A stretch of 64,000 bases of DNA from Amphritea opalescens (GCF_003957515.1 NZ_RQXW01000001.1:1-64000), one strand, 5' to 3'. Counted from the stretch's first letter, positions 1-8,242 are shown. Notes: generated by a model from the sequence alone, not told the origin. Numbers and translations are program-made.

Positions 1-73
1 GATCTTTAGGCACAAGCTCATCAATACAGACAAACTCAAGGGTGGACTGGGTTTGGGGGCGTTCTTTTAACAT
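1..73 (-). CDS. IS1182-like transposase, N-terminal fragment at window edge
   Basis: The minus strand reads from an ATG at 71-73 to the left edge without a stop, giving 24 residues. They contain 'LEFVCIDELVPKD', which resembles the start of IS1182-family DDE transposases (an aromatic/acidic stretch, then LVP-x-DHLLR). The rest of the gene lies outside the window, so it cannot be judged intact or broken. The right end of the element should lie within roughly the next 100 bases, but I could not fix a terminal inverted repeat. The call rests on one short motif. Confidence 0.6.
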   Translation of the reverse strand, partial: MLKERPQTQSTLEFVCIDELVPKD

Positions 74-90
74 GGCTCTATTATAAAAAA

Positions 91-110
91 TCCTCGTCAT
101 TTGACGAGGA
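91..110. terminator. Hairpin, probable terminator
   Basis: An 8-bp perfect stem (tcctcgtc / gacgagga) with a 4-base loop is followed by a CTTTTT run on the plus strand and preceded by an A-run. It therefore could end transcription in either direction. It separates the transposase start from the unknown gene cluster. Confidence 0.6.
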
Positions 111-127
111 CTTTTTCAGCAGTCTGA

Positions 128-155
128 AACCGCTCCGTTGAGCGGTTTTTTTTGT
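128..155 (+). terminator. Rho-independent terminator
   Basis: A 7-bp stem (aaccgct / agcggtt) with a 6-base loop is followed by an uninterrupted T-run. It is the second of two hairpins in tandem and should insulate the cluster starting at 352 from transcription entering from the left. Confidence 0.7.
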
Positions 156-351
156 TCTCGACATGATTAATTATTGTTGCCCCTTTTTTATTTTCAAACT
201 TATGTTTGATTCTTTCAGATTCTGTCCTAAGCTTTTTTTACCCGTCATGAAGATGGGGTGCAAAAAGCATCGGTCGTGGCTGTCCCGGATCCGTAAGTTT
301 GTAAAAAACCGGTTATAGCTGAAAAATCACTTTTTCAAGAGTGGCTATATC

Positions 352-1479
352 GTGCATCAGCAAAGTTACCAGGTAAGGGTTTTGGGTGTCGGCAATGCCG
401 ATGTTCTGTCAATCGGACGCTTTCATCAGCGCTTGGGGTTAAGCCGTCAAGATTGTATTCGGCGCATTTTGACAGCCCCCTCTATATTGCAAGCTAAGCT
501 AGATATTCATAGCGCGGAAGAGATGGTGAGTGTGCTTAAAGAGGCAGATCTCCCCTGTGACCTCTTACCGCAAAGTGAACAGTGTTTGTCTCCCCCTGAA
601 CGTTTTGAATTAGCCGTTTATATCTCTGATTTCACTCACATCACCTCATTTATCACCGATCTTGCCCTATTTACCGGCCAAAGTAGCGAAGAGCTGCTGA
701 GTTGTCTGAGTAAAACTCCCGCCATTATTTTAGGAAATCTCTCTGAGCAGGTGGCGAATGAACTGATTGCGCGCTTTAGTAAGCCGGGTATTGAACTGAT
801 GAAGTCCTGCAGTGATACCGCGAAATATACAGTGGTGGCTTACGCGCCTGGTGGTGACCGGGGTCTCATTGCTTATTATCGAGAGTTCGGCTTACAACAA
901 GCCGGTGCTCAGCCAGAGCAGTCGCAGTGTTGGCAATTGACCGATTTAACGGTCCAAAAAGCCCAGGCTTTATGGCAAAAAGCGAATGAATTACACCTGC
1001 CCTTGGTGATTCATAATCAGGATTATTATCGTTTTGACCTGTTGCTTAAGTCAGTACCTGAATCGGCTCAGCAGCAACAGGCGATCTCGACGATTCTGTC
1101 GTCACAGCTGAGTATTCCGCTACATCTTCATCCGCGCCTTTTTACCAGTCTACCCATCATCTTAAAACGCTCCGCGTCGATAGCAGATTATGAGCCCATT
1201 ATGAATGCGTTGGTGGCGCAGGGCTGCGCCGTCACTGCTGAATGGGTTGGGGGCATTCGTTTCAACCTCCGGTTTGAAAATATTACCGATGCGCCGGTGC
1301 AATGCGCTCGGTTAGAAAAGCTTTGCACTGCGATTATGGGACGTTCAGTTAACTTTGTTGAAACAACGGAGGGTTGGTCTGTCAAGGCGGATGCCAACCT
1401 TCATCAAGGGTTGTGGATTCAATATGAAGCTCATCAATTTGATGTTCACTGCCGCTTAATGAGAAATACCCATGAATAA
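352..1479 (+). CDS. Unknown protein with ribosomal L7/L12-like repeats
   Basis: This 375-residue protein has no family I recognise. Residues about 7-75 and 85-150 look like two copies of one module: a strand, a loop, a helix with 'LG-S', a short helix, 'P-I', then a helix ending in a G/D-containing strand. The pattern recalls the L7/L12 C-terminal (ClpS-like) adaptor fold, and weaker copies may follow. There is no signal peptide or membrane segment. The start is GTG, with AAGAG about 8 bases upstream. It is the first gene of a twelve-gene collinear run and overlaps the next gene by 8 bases. The fold assignment is inference from the pattern. Confidence 0.75.
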   Translation: MHQQSYQVRVLGVGNADVLSIGRFHQRLGLSRQDCIRRILTAPSILQAKLDIHSAEEMVSVLKEADLPCDLLPQSEQCLSPPERFELAVYISDFTHITSFITDLALFTGQSSEELLSCLSKTPAIILGNLSEQVANELIARFSKPGIELMKSCSDTAKYTVVAYAPGGDRGLIAYYREFGLQQAGAQPEQSQCWQLTDLTVQKAQALWQKANELHLPLVIHNQDYYRFDLLLKSVPESAQQQQAISTILSSQLSIPLHLHPRLFTSLPIILKRSASIADYEPIMNALVAQGCAVTAEWVGGIRFNLRFENITDAPVQCARLEKLCTAIMGRSVNFVETTEGWSVKADANLHQGLWIQYEAHQFDVHCRLMRNTHE

Positions 1480-1993
1480 AACAACGATCCCGAAAATAAA
1501 GCTGGAGGTTGTACTCCAGGATGTTGGTAAACAGTTACGGCAACAAAAATATGAGGCCGCGTTACTAACATTACAAAAATTATTACAGGCGGGGATGGCA
1601 CAGCAGTTTCCCTTGATGTTACAGCGTTATATATCGGAGCTGGTCTTTGAATGTCTTGAGCAGGCGGGCGAAGAGGAGGCCGCGTTGGATTATTGTGAGC
1701 GGGCCATCGCTGAGTATGAAGCCCAGACGCTACCGGTTTCGGTGGCGGTGGAAAATGATCTAGCGGTATTGAAGTTTCGCCGGATCTGCCTATTGGTCAA
1801 GTTAGATCAGCATCTGCAGGCACGGGATGCGGTGTCCGAATATCAGCAGAGCAGGGTGCAGGATAAGTCGCGCTATACCAAAGCCTTCACACGCATTCTG
1901 AAGTATTCCAAAGCAACCAAAAATCAGTTGTTAAAAGAGCAGAAACAGATGGGGTCGTTTCAGCTATCACAACAGTTAATTGTGTCAGGTTAA
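1472..1993 (+). CDS. Unknown helical (TPR-like) protein
   Basis: This 173-residue, probably all-helical cytoplasmic protein contains paired helices of TPR character. Examples are 'QKYEAALLTLQKLLQAG' near residue 25 and 'GEEEAALDYCERAIAEYE' near residue 65. TPR-like folds usually serve as protein-binding scaffolds. The gene overlaps its upstream neighbour, which suggests translational coupling and a shared role. No catalytic motif is visible. Confidence 0.7.
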   Translation: MNKTTIPKIKLEVVLQDVGKQLRQQKYEAALLTLQKLLQAGMAQQFPLMLQRYISELVFECLEQAGEEEAALDYCERAIAEYEAQTLPVSVAVENDLAVLKFRRICLLVKLDQHLQARDAVSEYQQSRVQDKSRYTKAFTRILKYSKATKNQLLKEQKQMGSFQLSQQLIVSG

Positions 1994-2011
1994 TTCAGAG
2001 AGGTGAGGGAG

Positions 2012-2635
2012 ATGAATTTTGATAATCAGGTAGCTGGGATGACGCCGGGACAAGCGTTAATGGATGTCCCCATCCCTAAGTTAATTGAAAATACCGCGAA
2101 AGCGATTGCCGCCGCGCAATATGAACTCGATTCCACTTCGGTGCGTGCGGCGACGATGCTGAGTGAAACGCGGATTAGTTTTAATGATGCGGATGGCACG
2201 TCTCGGGAGAGAAGCCTGCTAGAACTGGGTTTTATACCGCAGTTTTACCACTTCAAAGAAACCGAGATGGAATTTAAGGTGACGATCTCTGTACGAGTAG
2301 AGTCAGGAATCGATTTTGGGGTTGAGGCAGGTTTAGGCAGTACCGAAAGTGCCGGTCTGCCGGTGGCTTTTGCTGGCACTATCTCCTTTGATCTGCACCA
2401 TAAATATGAGTTCGATATGGAAGCGGTGTCGCGGATTAAAACGACCATGAAGTCGATACCCCCACCGCAGGCGTTTCTGGATGCTATTCGTAATCATGCG
2501 GCTTCCGGAGGCGGCACCATTTCCGCCCCCGATGGCCCTGCCGTGACACCAGAGCCCGTTGACCCTGTTGATCCAGTGCCAGCAGATCCTGATCCGGCAC
2601 CAGCGGATCCCGTAGATCCTGTCGATCCAGGCTAA
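2012..2635 (+). CDS. Cluster paralogue A, with acidic Pro/Asp tail
   Basis: First of five clear paralogues in this cluster (207 residues from the ATG at 2012, which has a better ribosome site than the GTG at 2003). It has the family N-terminal helix (DVP-x3-LI-x6-AIAAAQYELD), the central block 'LLELGFIPQFYHF' followed by alternating strands, and 'SIPPPQAF'. Residues from about 165 form a tail rich in Pro, Asp and Glu with repeated PVDPVDP and PADPDP units, probably disordered or a linker. There is no signal peptide. The layout is loosely like DUF2589 proteins, but I would not assign it to that family. Confidence 0.75.
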   Translation: MNFDNQVAGMTPGQALMDVPIPKLIENTAKAIAAAQYELDSTSVRAATMLSETRISFNDADGTSRERSLLELGFIPQFYHFKETEMEFKVTISVRVESGIDFGVEAGLGSTESAGLPVAFAGTISFDLHHKYEFDMEAVSRIKTTMKSIPPPQAFLDAIRNHAASGGGTISAPDGPAVTPEPVDPVDPVPADPDPAPADPVDPVDPG

Positions 2636-2649
2636 CAGAGGATAAAGCG

Positions 2650-3138
2650 ATGTCGAATAGCAAAGTGATGGCCTCATTAGAGAAGTCACCCCTGCCTGGG
2701 TTGCTAACTCAGCTGGGTACTGCGATTGCGTCGGCTCAACGAGCCCTCGATGATAATTCGATTCAGATGGCGATGCAACTGGGCGATGCTGAGGAGCATG
2801 GGGTTGATATCGGAGATGGTGAACGGGTGTCGCTTATCTCGCTAGGGTTTGCGCCGGTGTTTTATCACTTCAATGAGGCGACCATCGATATTCGGGTGTC
2901 ATTGTCCACCTCAACCACCACTGAGACTAAATTTGGTACCTCTGCCACGGTGGGCGGCGCCGTATATTTTGTCATGTTCGCAGCGACGGTCAGCGCTGAA
3001 TTTAGTAATAAATACAGTTTTTCATCCGAGGCCAGTAGTTCGATTACGGCACGGATCTCATCCATTCCGCCACCTAATGCTTTTCAAAACTGGATCGCCA
3101 GTCGGCATCAGGCAGCTCAGTCCACAGAGACGGAATAA
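2650..3138 (+). CDS. Cluster paralogue B
   Basis: Second paralogue, 162 residues, with AGAGGA before the ATG. It keeps the 'AIASAQRALDDNSIQMA' helix, the 'LISLGFAPVFYHF' block, a strand pair rich in Ser/Thr, and 'SIPPPNAF' near the C-terminus. It lacks the acidic tail of its upstream neighbour and is the shortest member. No cleavage site or catalytic residue is apparent. A structural, oligomer-forming role is possible but is inference. Confidence 0.75.
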   Translation: MSNSKVMASLEKSPLPGLLTQLGTAIASAQRALDDNSIQMAMQLGDAEEHGVDIGDGERVSLISLGFAPVFYHFNEATIDIRVSLSTSTTTETKFGTSATVGGAVYFVMFAATVSAEFSNKYSFSSEASSSITARISSIPPPNAFQNWIASRHQAAQSTETE

Positions 3139-3179
3139 CGTTTATTTAATCACCGCTAACGGTTAGCAAGGAGTTAACT

Positions 3180-3740
3180 ATGTCGATTGGTCAGGAACTA
3201 CTCAACGTCCCCATGGGGGAGATGATCAGAGAGATGGCGTTCGCCATTGCCGATGCGCAATACGAATTGGATGAAGCCAGTATCAGAGTGGCCCAGATGA
3301 TGGGGGGACGTGTCCCTATTCTCGATGAGGCGGGTACGGTTACCGGTTCCGAGGATTCGCGTGTCTATTTTGGTACGGATGCCGAGGGCAAGGCGCAGAA
3401 AGTCAGCATGTTGGAGCTAGGCTTTTCACCAACGTTTTATCAGTTCACCAACAATATTATTGAAGTCAAAATCGCCATTAAGATAACCCGGGAAAGTTCC
3501 TATACCCGGAATACCAAAACCACCGGTACTAAACGCAGCAAACCTGCATTTGGTGGTTTTTTTGGTGGTAGTTCCAAGCTTAAAACCACCACCGTGGATG
3601 CCACTTACGCCAGCAAATATAGCTATAGCGCAGAGGGTGCGAGTTTATTGCGTTGTAATCTCGTTCCGATTCCACCGCCAGCTATTTTTGAAGAGCGAGT
3701 AAGGGATCTGTTCGATACTGAGGATGAGACAGAAGCCTAA
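3180..3740 (+). CDS. Cluster paralogue C
   Basis: Third paralogue, 186 residues, with AAGGAG before the ATG. It carries the most typical family pattern: 'LLNVPMGEMIREM', 'AIADAQYELDEASIRVAQMM', 'MLELGFSPTFYQF', then strands, a basic Gly/Phe-rich loop (KPAFGGFFGGS), 'YASKYSYSAEGASLLR' and 'PIPPP', ending in an acidic helix. It is closest to the next gene, so these two probably arose by a recent duplication. Confidence 0.75.
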   Translation: MSIGQELLNVPMGEMIREMAFAIADAQYELDEASIRVAQMMGGRVPILDEAGTVTGSEDSRVYFGTDAEGKAQKVSMLELGFSPTFYQFTNNIIEVKIAIKITRESSYTRNTKTTGTKRSKPAFGGFFGGSSKLKTTTVDATYASKYSYSAEGASLLRCNLVPIPPPAIFEERVRDLFDTEDETEA

Positions 3741-3765
3741 TCGTGCCAGCTGAAGGAGAATAACA

Positions 3766-4323
3766 ATGGCCAGACCAAGTATTGGACGTGAACTGAGTGA
3801 TGTGCCCTTTGGGGAGATGATTACCAGTATGGGGCTTGCGATCGCGGAAGCCCAGTATGCCATGGATGAAACCAGCCTCAGACTCGCCCAGATGATGGGC
3901 GGCGAATATGAGGTACCAGAGGTCGACCCGATTACGGGTGAAGTCACCACGGTGACTAAAAAATCACTGGTTAAATTTGATGGTGAAGAGATGTCACTGT
4001 TAGAGCTGGGTTTTACGCCCACCTTCTATCAATTTACGGAGTCATTGATTGAGATAAAGGTATCAATCAGCTTCACACAGAGCTCCGAGTTTGAACGTAA
4101 ATCATCGACCAAAACGATCAGTGCGATGGCCGGTGGGTTTCTCGGGATGGGGATGGCAAGAGCAAGAACGACCTCCGTTAGCGCCCGTTATGCGAATAAA
4201 TTTAATTACAGTGCAGAGGGTTCGAGCTTAATGCGCACGAAGATTTTACCGACACCGGCCCCCGCGGTATTGGAGGAACGTATTCGCGCAATCGTGGAGA
4301 GGAATAAGGTTGCTGAGGGCTGA
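3766..4323 (+). CDS. Cluster paralogue D
   Basis: Fourth paralogue, 185 residues, with GAAGGAG before the ATG. It matches paralogue C along its whole length: 'LSDVPFGEMITSM', 'AIAEAQYAMDETSLRLAQMM', 'LLELGFTPTFYQF', 'YANKFNYSAEGSSLMR', 'PTPAP', 'LEERIRAI'. The glycine-rich loop in the middle is replaced by 'AGGFLGMGMARAR'. The conserved positions suggest a helix packed against a beta sandwich. Function unknown. Confidence 0.75.
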   Translation: MARPSIGRELSDVPFGEMITSMGLAIAEAQYAMDETSLRLAQMMGGEYEVPEVDPITGEVTTVTKKSLVKFDGEEMSLLELGFTPTFYQFTESLIEIKVSISFTQSSEFERKSSTKTISAMAGGFLGMGMARARTTSVSARYANKFNYSAEGSSLMRTKILPTPAPAVLEERIRAIVERNKVAEG

Positions 4324-4379
4324 TCGGTGTTGTTTGATCGCGGCTTAGCTAGAGATAAACAACCGTGCGAGGGACGCTG

Positions 4380-5312
4380 ATGTCGAGTGAATATCTTGAT
4401 TGGACGGCACTGGATAGTCGTGCAGAACCTAGGGCTGATTCTAACAAATTAGCCTCTTCGGTGCGTAGCGCTGAGGCAGGCATTTCTGCTTTGACGACCG
4501 CTCCTGATACTGCGCAGCGACCGCTGACGCAGTTGTTGGAGATGGGCGATGTGCCGGATGAGTTAAAGGCGTTGGTCAATCGGCAACAGCTGTTAGCACA
4601 GCAACTTGATGAACTCACGGGACATACGGTCGCCCCTGATTGGAATGAGCAACGCTTTTCGATGCCGCAGCATTCGGCTCAATCCCGTCTGGCCGATAAG
4701 CAACAGGCGCAGCGGCAAGAGTCTTGCCGTAGTCGGGTTAGGCAGCAGATCAATCAACGGTCGCTCACGCGTCTGCGCCTTGATCGAGGGTTAAAAGAGG
4801 CGGAGCTAGCGCGGCTGGAAAAGCTTAAGCAGAAGAAGCGTCAGGCGTTGCAGATGCAACAACGACTTGCCCAGCTTGAACAGCAGAAACGTAAAGCGCT
4901 GCAAGACAATGCTCAACGTCGATTGAAGGAGGTGCAACGGCAGTGGGAACAAGGCTATCAGCGGCATCAGCGTATTTTGACGCAAGCGTTAGAACGTCGG
5001 CAAGCGTTGATGAAAGCTTATGAAGCGGATGGTCAAAAGAGGCAACGCTTAGAGCAAGCTTGTTTATTACAACGGCAGGAGCAGCAAGATTGGCAAGCGC
5101 AGCGGGAGCGACAGTTACAGGCCCGCGAAAATGCCAGCTCAGATGCCCGTATAGCAGCAAAGCGACAGCAGGATATATTAGCTGAACAGCTTGCAAAATC
5201 AGAGGCTAAACGGGAGCAGCGATTGGCTAACATTGCCCGTGATCGACAGATAGAGCGTTTAGCTGCGCGAAGAGCGATGGCCAAGCAGGAAAAAAAGCTT
5301 TTTTTTAGTTGA
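4380..5312 (+). CDS. Unknown Gln/Arg-rich coiled-coil protein
   Basis: The protein has 310 residues from the ATG at 4380 (GAGGGA upstream; an in-frame GTG lies at 4365). The first 90 residues are of mixed composition. From about residue 100 to the end it is one long helix rich in Gln, Arg, Lys, Glu and Ala with heptad-like leucines, so a coiled coil is likely. It ends 'KKLFFS'. The low-complexity helix will match many unrelated coiled-coil proteins, so similarity-based names should be distrusted. Its place amid the paralogues suggests an internal scaffold or ruler, which is inference. Confidence 0.7.
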   Translation: MSSEYLDWTALDSRAEPRADSNKLASSVRSAEAGISALTTAPDTAQRPLTQLLEMGDVPDELKALVNRQQLLAQQLDELTGHTVAPDWNEQRFSMPQHSAQSRLADKQQAQRQESCRSRVRQQINQRSLTRLRLDRGLKEAELARLEKLKQKKRQALQMQQRLAQLEQQKRKALQDNAQRRLKEVQRQWEQGYQRHQRILTQALERRQALMKAYEADGQKRQRLEQACLLQRQEQQDWQAQRERQLQARENASSDARIAAKRQQDILAEQLAKSEAKREQRLANIARDRQIERLAARRAMAKQEKKLFFS

Positions 5313-5333
5313 TCAGTACCAGGAGATATTTGA

Positions 5334-5996
5334 ATGGATGACGTAGCTAAAGGGCAAAACCTGGATGACTTTTTGATTAATCTGGCGGATGGCCTGAGTA
5401 AAGCCCAGAGTCGGTTGAATCAGTATCCGGTGATGAACGCTATGGGTCAGCAAAGTATGGTTTATCACATCCCTCGGATGGAGTTTGAGTTGAAGTTACA
5501 GATGACGGCGTCAGGTACGGCACCGGTTGGTGCGGGTCGCAGCCAAGCCTACCAAAAGAAAGCCCGTCTACAGTTCTTACCGATTAAAACCTCACAGCAG
5601 AGCAGCAGCTCAGCCACTAGTATTATTAAAGGTGTCATGGTGGCCGCACCAATGGATGCAACGGTACCGCAGATTCAATTGAGTCTCAGTGTCGAAAAAA
5701 CGTCAGCCCGTAAAGCTGAGGTGAAGGTGCTTGCGCAGACATCAACCGACAGTTCGCTCAAGGGTGCGGTGGTGGAGTTGAATATTGATCGAGAGCTGTC
5801 CGAAAAGATGGGTAAGGGCGCCCTCAAAACATCAACCCGGTTGGAACGTGCCGCGCTGGTATTAGATGAAAATGGCCGTGCTGAAGCCGGCTTAGTCATC
5901 TCAAACCAAGAAGCGGAAGGGCAGATGATTGCTCTGACGGCGGATCTGTTCGGGCAGTCTCAGACGTTACTGTATCGCTTTGAACAAGGACGATAA
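5334..5996 (+). CDS. Divergent cluster paralogue with Ig-like C-terminus
   Basis: This protein has 220 residues. The N-terminus 'LDDFLINLADGLSKAQSRL' and then 'MVYHIPRMEFELKLQM' echo the helix and the 'FY-F...IEVKI' block of the paralogues, so I read it as a distant member. Residues about 130-220 form alternating strands with 'LKGAVVELNIDRE', 'LDENGRAEAGLVIS' and 'LTADLFGQSQTLLY', typical of a bacterial Ig-like sandwich. No signal peptide. AGGAG precedes the ATG, and the next gene starts 3 bases after its stop codon. Confidence 0.65.
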   Translation: MDDVAKGQNLDDFLINLADGLSKAQSRLNQYPVMNAMGQQSMVYHIPRMEFELKLQMTASGTAPVGAGRSQAYQKKARLQFLPIKTSQQSSSSATSIIKGVMVAAPMDATVPQIQLSLSVEKTSARKAEVKVLAQTSTDSSLKGAVVELNIDRELSEKMGKGALKTSTRLERAALVLDENGRAEAGLVISNQEAEGQMIALTADLFGQSQTLLYRFEQGR

Positions 5997-5999
5997 TTT

Positions 6000-7280
6000 A
6001 TGGCTACCAATATTAAGGCCGTGTTACGAGATAGCAACAACAAACCATTAGCCAACATCGATGCTCAGTTATTTTTCTACACGATGAACGGTGGGGTAAC
6101 AGCGGTCGCCAAGGGCAAAAGTGCCGTTAATGGGGCGTTGAGTATGGTCTGTGGTAGTCGCTTTAGTGGCTTTCTACCGCGGGTTTTGCTCAAAGTGAAG
6201 TTGAATAGCCAATGGGTGAATGCCAGTAATACCCCTAAAACTTATAGTCAGAAAACCATCGACTTCGGCACGATTAAATTGAGCCATGAGCCCGTGATTA
6301 CCTTGGCGTCAACGGTTCTATATAGCATTCCTGCGGGCACGGTTCCGAAAGCTGCACTCAATACAGTAGCGAGCAAGCAATCTAAACTGCTAGAAACACA
6401 AAACCTAAAGCTAAATGAAGAAACCAAAGCGCTAACCTTGCAGTTGAGACGACAGGAACAGGCGCGTAAAGCGTTAGAAAGTGAATTGCAGGAAAGGCCA
6501 ACACAGCAGATGCTTAAGGCTGAAAAAACTCAGGTAACGCAGTTAGAAACGCAACTGAAACAGCGGGATGAGCGTATTCGGTCGTTAGAGCGAAACGGTA
6601 GTCAACTGAGTGAAATAAGCCAGCAGTTAGCGTCAAATGAGCAGCTGCGTAAAAAGCTTGAGAGTGAGTTAAAACAGCGGCCAACGCTTGAAGGGTTAAA
6701 CTTCGAAAAGCGGCGGGTGACGGAACTTCAGAACCAGTTAACACTGAAAGATAATCGTATCGGCGAGTTGGAAGGGTTGATTAAAAAGGGAAGTGGCGTT
6801 GTGCCGATTAAGTCGAAAATAGTTAAGAGTGAAGATCTTATCTTTTCGGCTTCAGATGCGATCTCTCGGGCCAGTACGAAATTGGCGAAGCAGGGAGGCT
6901 ATCGTATCAGCAAGGCCAGCGTTGATCTGAAAGTGGTGGCGGCGGCGAACCATACCGATTTGATGTTATTTGAAACCGCCGATGATCTCGCCCGCATCCC
7001 ATCAAACTGTTTTGGTAATGTCCGCTTTGATATTGACCTCACCGACAAGGACGAGAGTGTAGAAACGGTTGATAGCGCCGCGAAGATGCCGGATGTCAGT
7101 GGTTACACCCGTCAGTTAGCGGAGCGCAAACTAGGTGAACTACAAGATCAGACCTTTTGGTATGAGCAGCAGCTGTCTGAAAAAGATCCTTTCTCGGCAG
7201 GACAGATCATGAGTCAGCACCCTAAAGCGAACACCCCATTACAACCTGATACTCAGATCATCCTGATTATCGGTGTCTGA
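6000..7280 (+). CDS. Ig-like / coiled-coil / PASTA protein
   Basis: This 426-residue protein has four parts. Residues 1-100 are a beta sandwich of the carboxypeptidase-regulatory type ('AVLRDSNNKPLANIDAQLFF'). Residues about 125-260 are a coiled coil with an internal duplication ('LESELQERPTQQML' and 'LESELKQRPTLEGL'). Residues about 275-355 have weak likeness to the paralogue core. Residues about 363-426 form a PASTA domain ('MPDVSGYTRQLAERKLGEL' to 'LQPDTQIILIIGV'). PASTA domains are best known from penicillin-binding proteins and Ser/Thr kinases. Here there is no export signal, so an extracellular role is unsupported. Confidence 0.7.
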   Translation: MATNIKAVLRDSNNKPLANIDAQLFFYTMNGGVTAVAKGKSAVNGALSMVCGSRFSGFLPRVLLKVKLNSQWVNASNTPKTYSQKTIDFGTIKLSHEPVITLASTVLYSIPAGTVPKAALNTVASKQSKLLETQNLKLNEETKALTLQLRRQEQARKALESELQERPTQQMLKAEKTQVTQLETQLKQRDERIRSLERNGSQLSEISQQLASNEQLRKKLESELKQRPTLEGLNFEKRRVTELQNQLTLKDNRIGELEGLIKKGSGVVPIKSKIVKSEDLIFSASDAISRASTKLAKQGGYRISKASVDLKVVAAANHTDLMLFETADDLARIPSNCFGNVRFDIDLTDKDESVETVDSAAKMPDVSGYTRQLAERKLGELQDQTFWYEQQLSEKDPFSAGQIMSQHPKANTPLQPDTQIILIIGV

Positions 7281-7297
7281 GTCTCAAGGAGAGCGTT

Positions 7298-7873
7298 ATG
7301 GCAGAGAATCCTTTTACAAAAGTATTGGCGACGCCACTAGGCGATATGATCGCGGAGATGGGCATCGGTGTGGCGCAGGCGCAATACGCGATCGACGCAA
7401 AAACCATCGAAAACCTGAAACAGATTTATAGCCTTGATGATGAATTACTCAAAGAGATGCGTCGGATCGGTTATCGCCCTACTTGGTATGTTATTCCCGA
7501 AGCGGAAGCTGAAATCAGTATGGCGTTAACCGTGCAGCAGTCTATCGGCAGTGACCGGAAAGTAAAAACGGAGCTCCGAGGGACGACCGTCGATGCTGCC
7601 TATCAGAATCAGTATGACTTTAAGATCGAGGGGGCAAGTAAGCTGAAATTGACCTTCAGACCGGTGCCTGCACCCCTAGAAATCGACAATATGCAGGTGG
7701 TGCCACTGCTCTCGGGTATCCCGCTAGGGGAAGCCAAAGAGTTGCTGGAAAAAATGGGTATCGAGTTTACGGTTTCTCCTGGAAGTGCGAAAGATTCGGC
7801 GATTGTGGCCTCGACCAAACCGGTGGCTGGATCGTTTATTGATGCCGGTAACCTGATTACGGTAGGCGTATAA
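7298..7873 (+). CDS. Cluster paralogue E fused to PASTA domain
   Basis: Fifth clear paralogue, 191 residues, with AAGGAG before the ATG. The first 125 residues follow the family (LATPLGDMIAEMGIGVAQAQ, then 'IGYRPTWYVIPEAEAEI', then 'YQNQYDFKIEGASKLK' and 'PVPAP'). Residues about 132-191 form a PASTA domain (VVPLLSGIPLGEAKELLEK to 'FIDAGNLITVGV'). The shared PASTA end with the upstream protein suggests that both dock on a common partner, which is inference. Confidence 0.75.
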   Translation: MAENPFTKVLATPLGDMIAEMGIGVAQAQYAIDAKTIENLKQIYSLDDELLKEMRRIGYRPTWYVIPEAEAEISMALTVQQSIGSDRKVKTELRGTTVDAAYQNQYDFKIEGASKLKLTFRPVPAPLEIDNMQVVPLLSGIPLGEAKELLEKMGIEFTVSPGSAKDSAIVASTKPVAGSFIDAGNLITVGV

Positions 7874-7891
7874 ACGCCTAAGGAGTCTGAA

Positions 7892-8242
7892 ATGAGTAAC
7901 GGTGGTCAGCAAATAGAATCGCTACTAAGGCGAATATCGCAACAGCAGAATGCACCCGCAGGGGAAACCTTTGATCTGCAAAACCCAATTGCCGGCGGGT
8001 TAGGCAGGGTTGGGTCTGTCAGCCTGAGTAACAATAGCCGGCAGAGTCAGCAAGGTTTTAGCAGTTTAATCTCAACGATGAGAATGCTGCGGGAGATACC
8101 GGGGTTGAATGCCGAACAGTTACAGCAGAACCAACAACGACAGGCCGCTTGGCCAGATCCCGAGACAGTACCGATGCCGCCGGTGGATGAACAGTTTAAT
8201 ACTCAACCCGATCCAGCCGATGAGGATATTATTCCAGACTAA
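7892..8242 (+). CDS. Small, probably disordered protein
   Basis: This 116-residue protein is rich in Gln, Asn, Ser and Pro, with no hydrophobic core and an acidic end ('PDPADEDIIPD'). AAGGAG precedes the ATG by 7 bases, and its position within the tight gene run supports it being real. It could be a linker or chaperone-like partner of the large protein that follows. No recognised domain. Confidence 0.6.
   Translation: MSNGGQQIESLLRRISQQQNAPAGETFDLQNPIAGGLGRVGSVSLSNNSRQSQQGFSSLISTMRMLREIPGLNAEQLQQNQQRQAAWPDPETVPMPPVDEQFNTQPDPADEDIIPD

Noticed and set aside
4380-5312. Gln/Arg-rich coiled coil as a TolA or SMC-like protein
   Set aside because: No membrane anchor, C-terminal TolA domain or ATP-binding motif; the likeness would come from low-complexity helix only.
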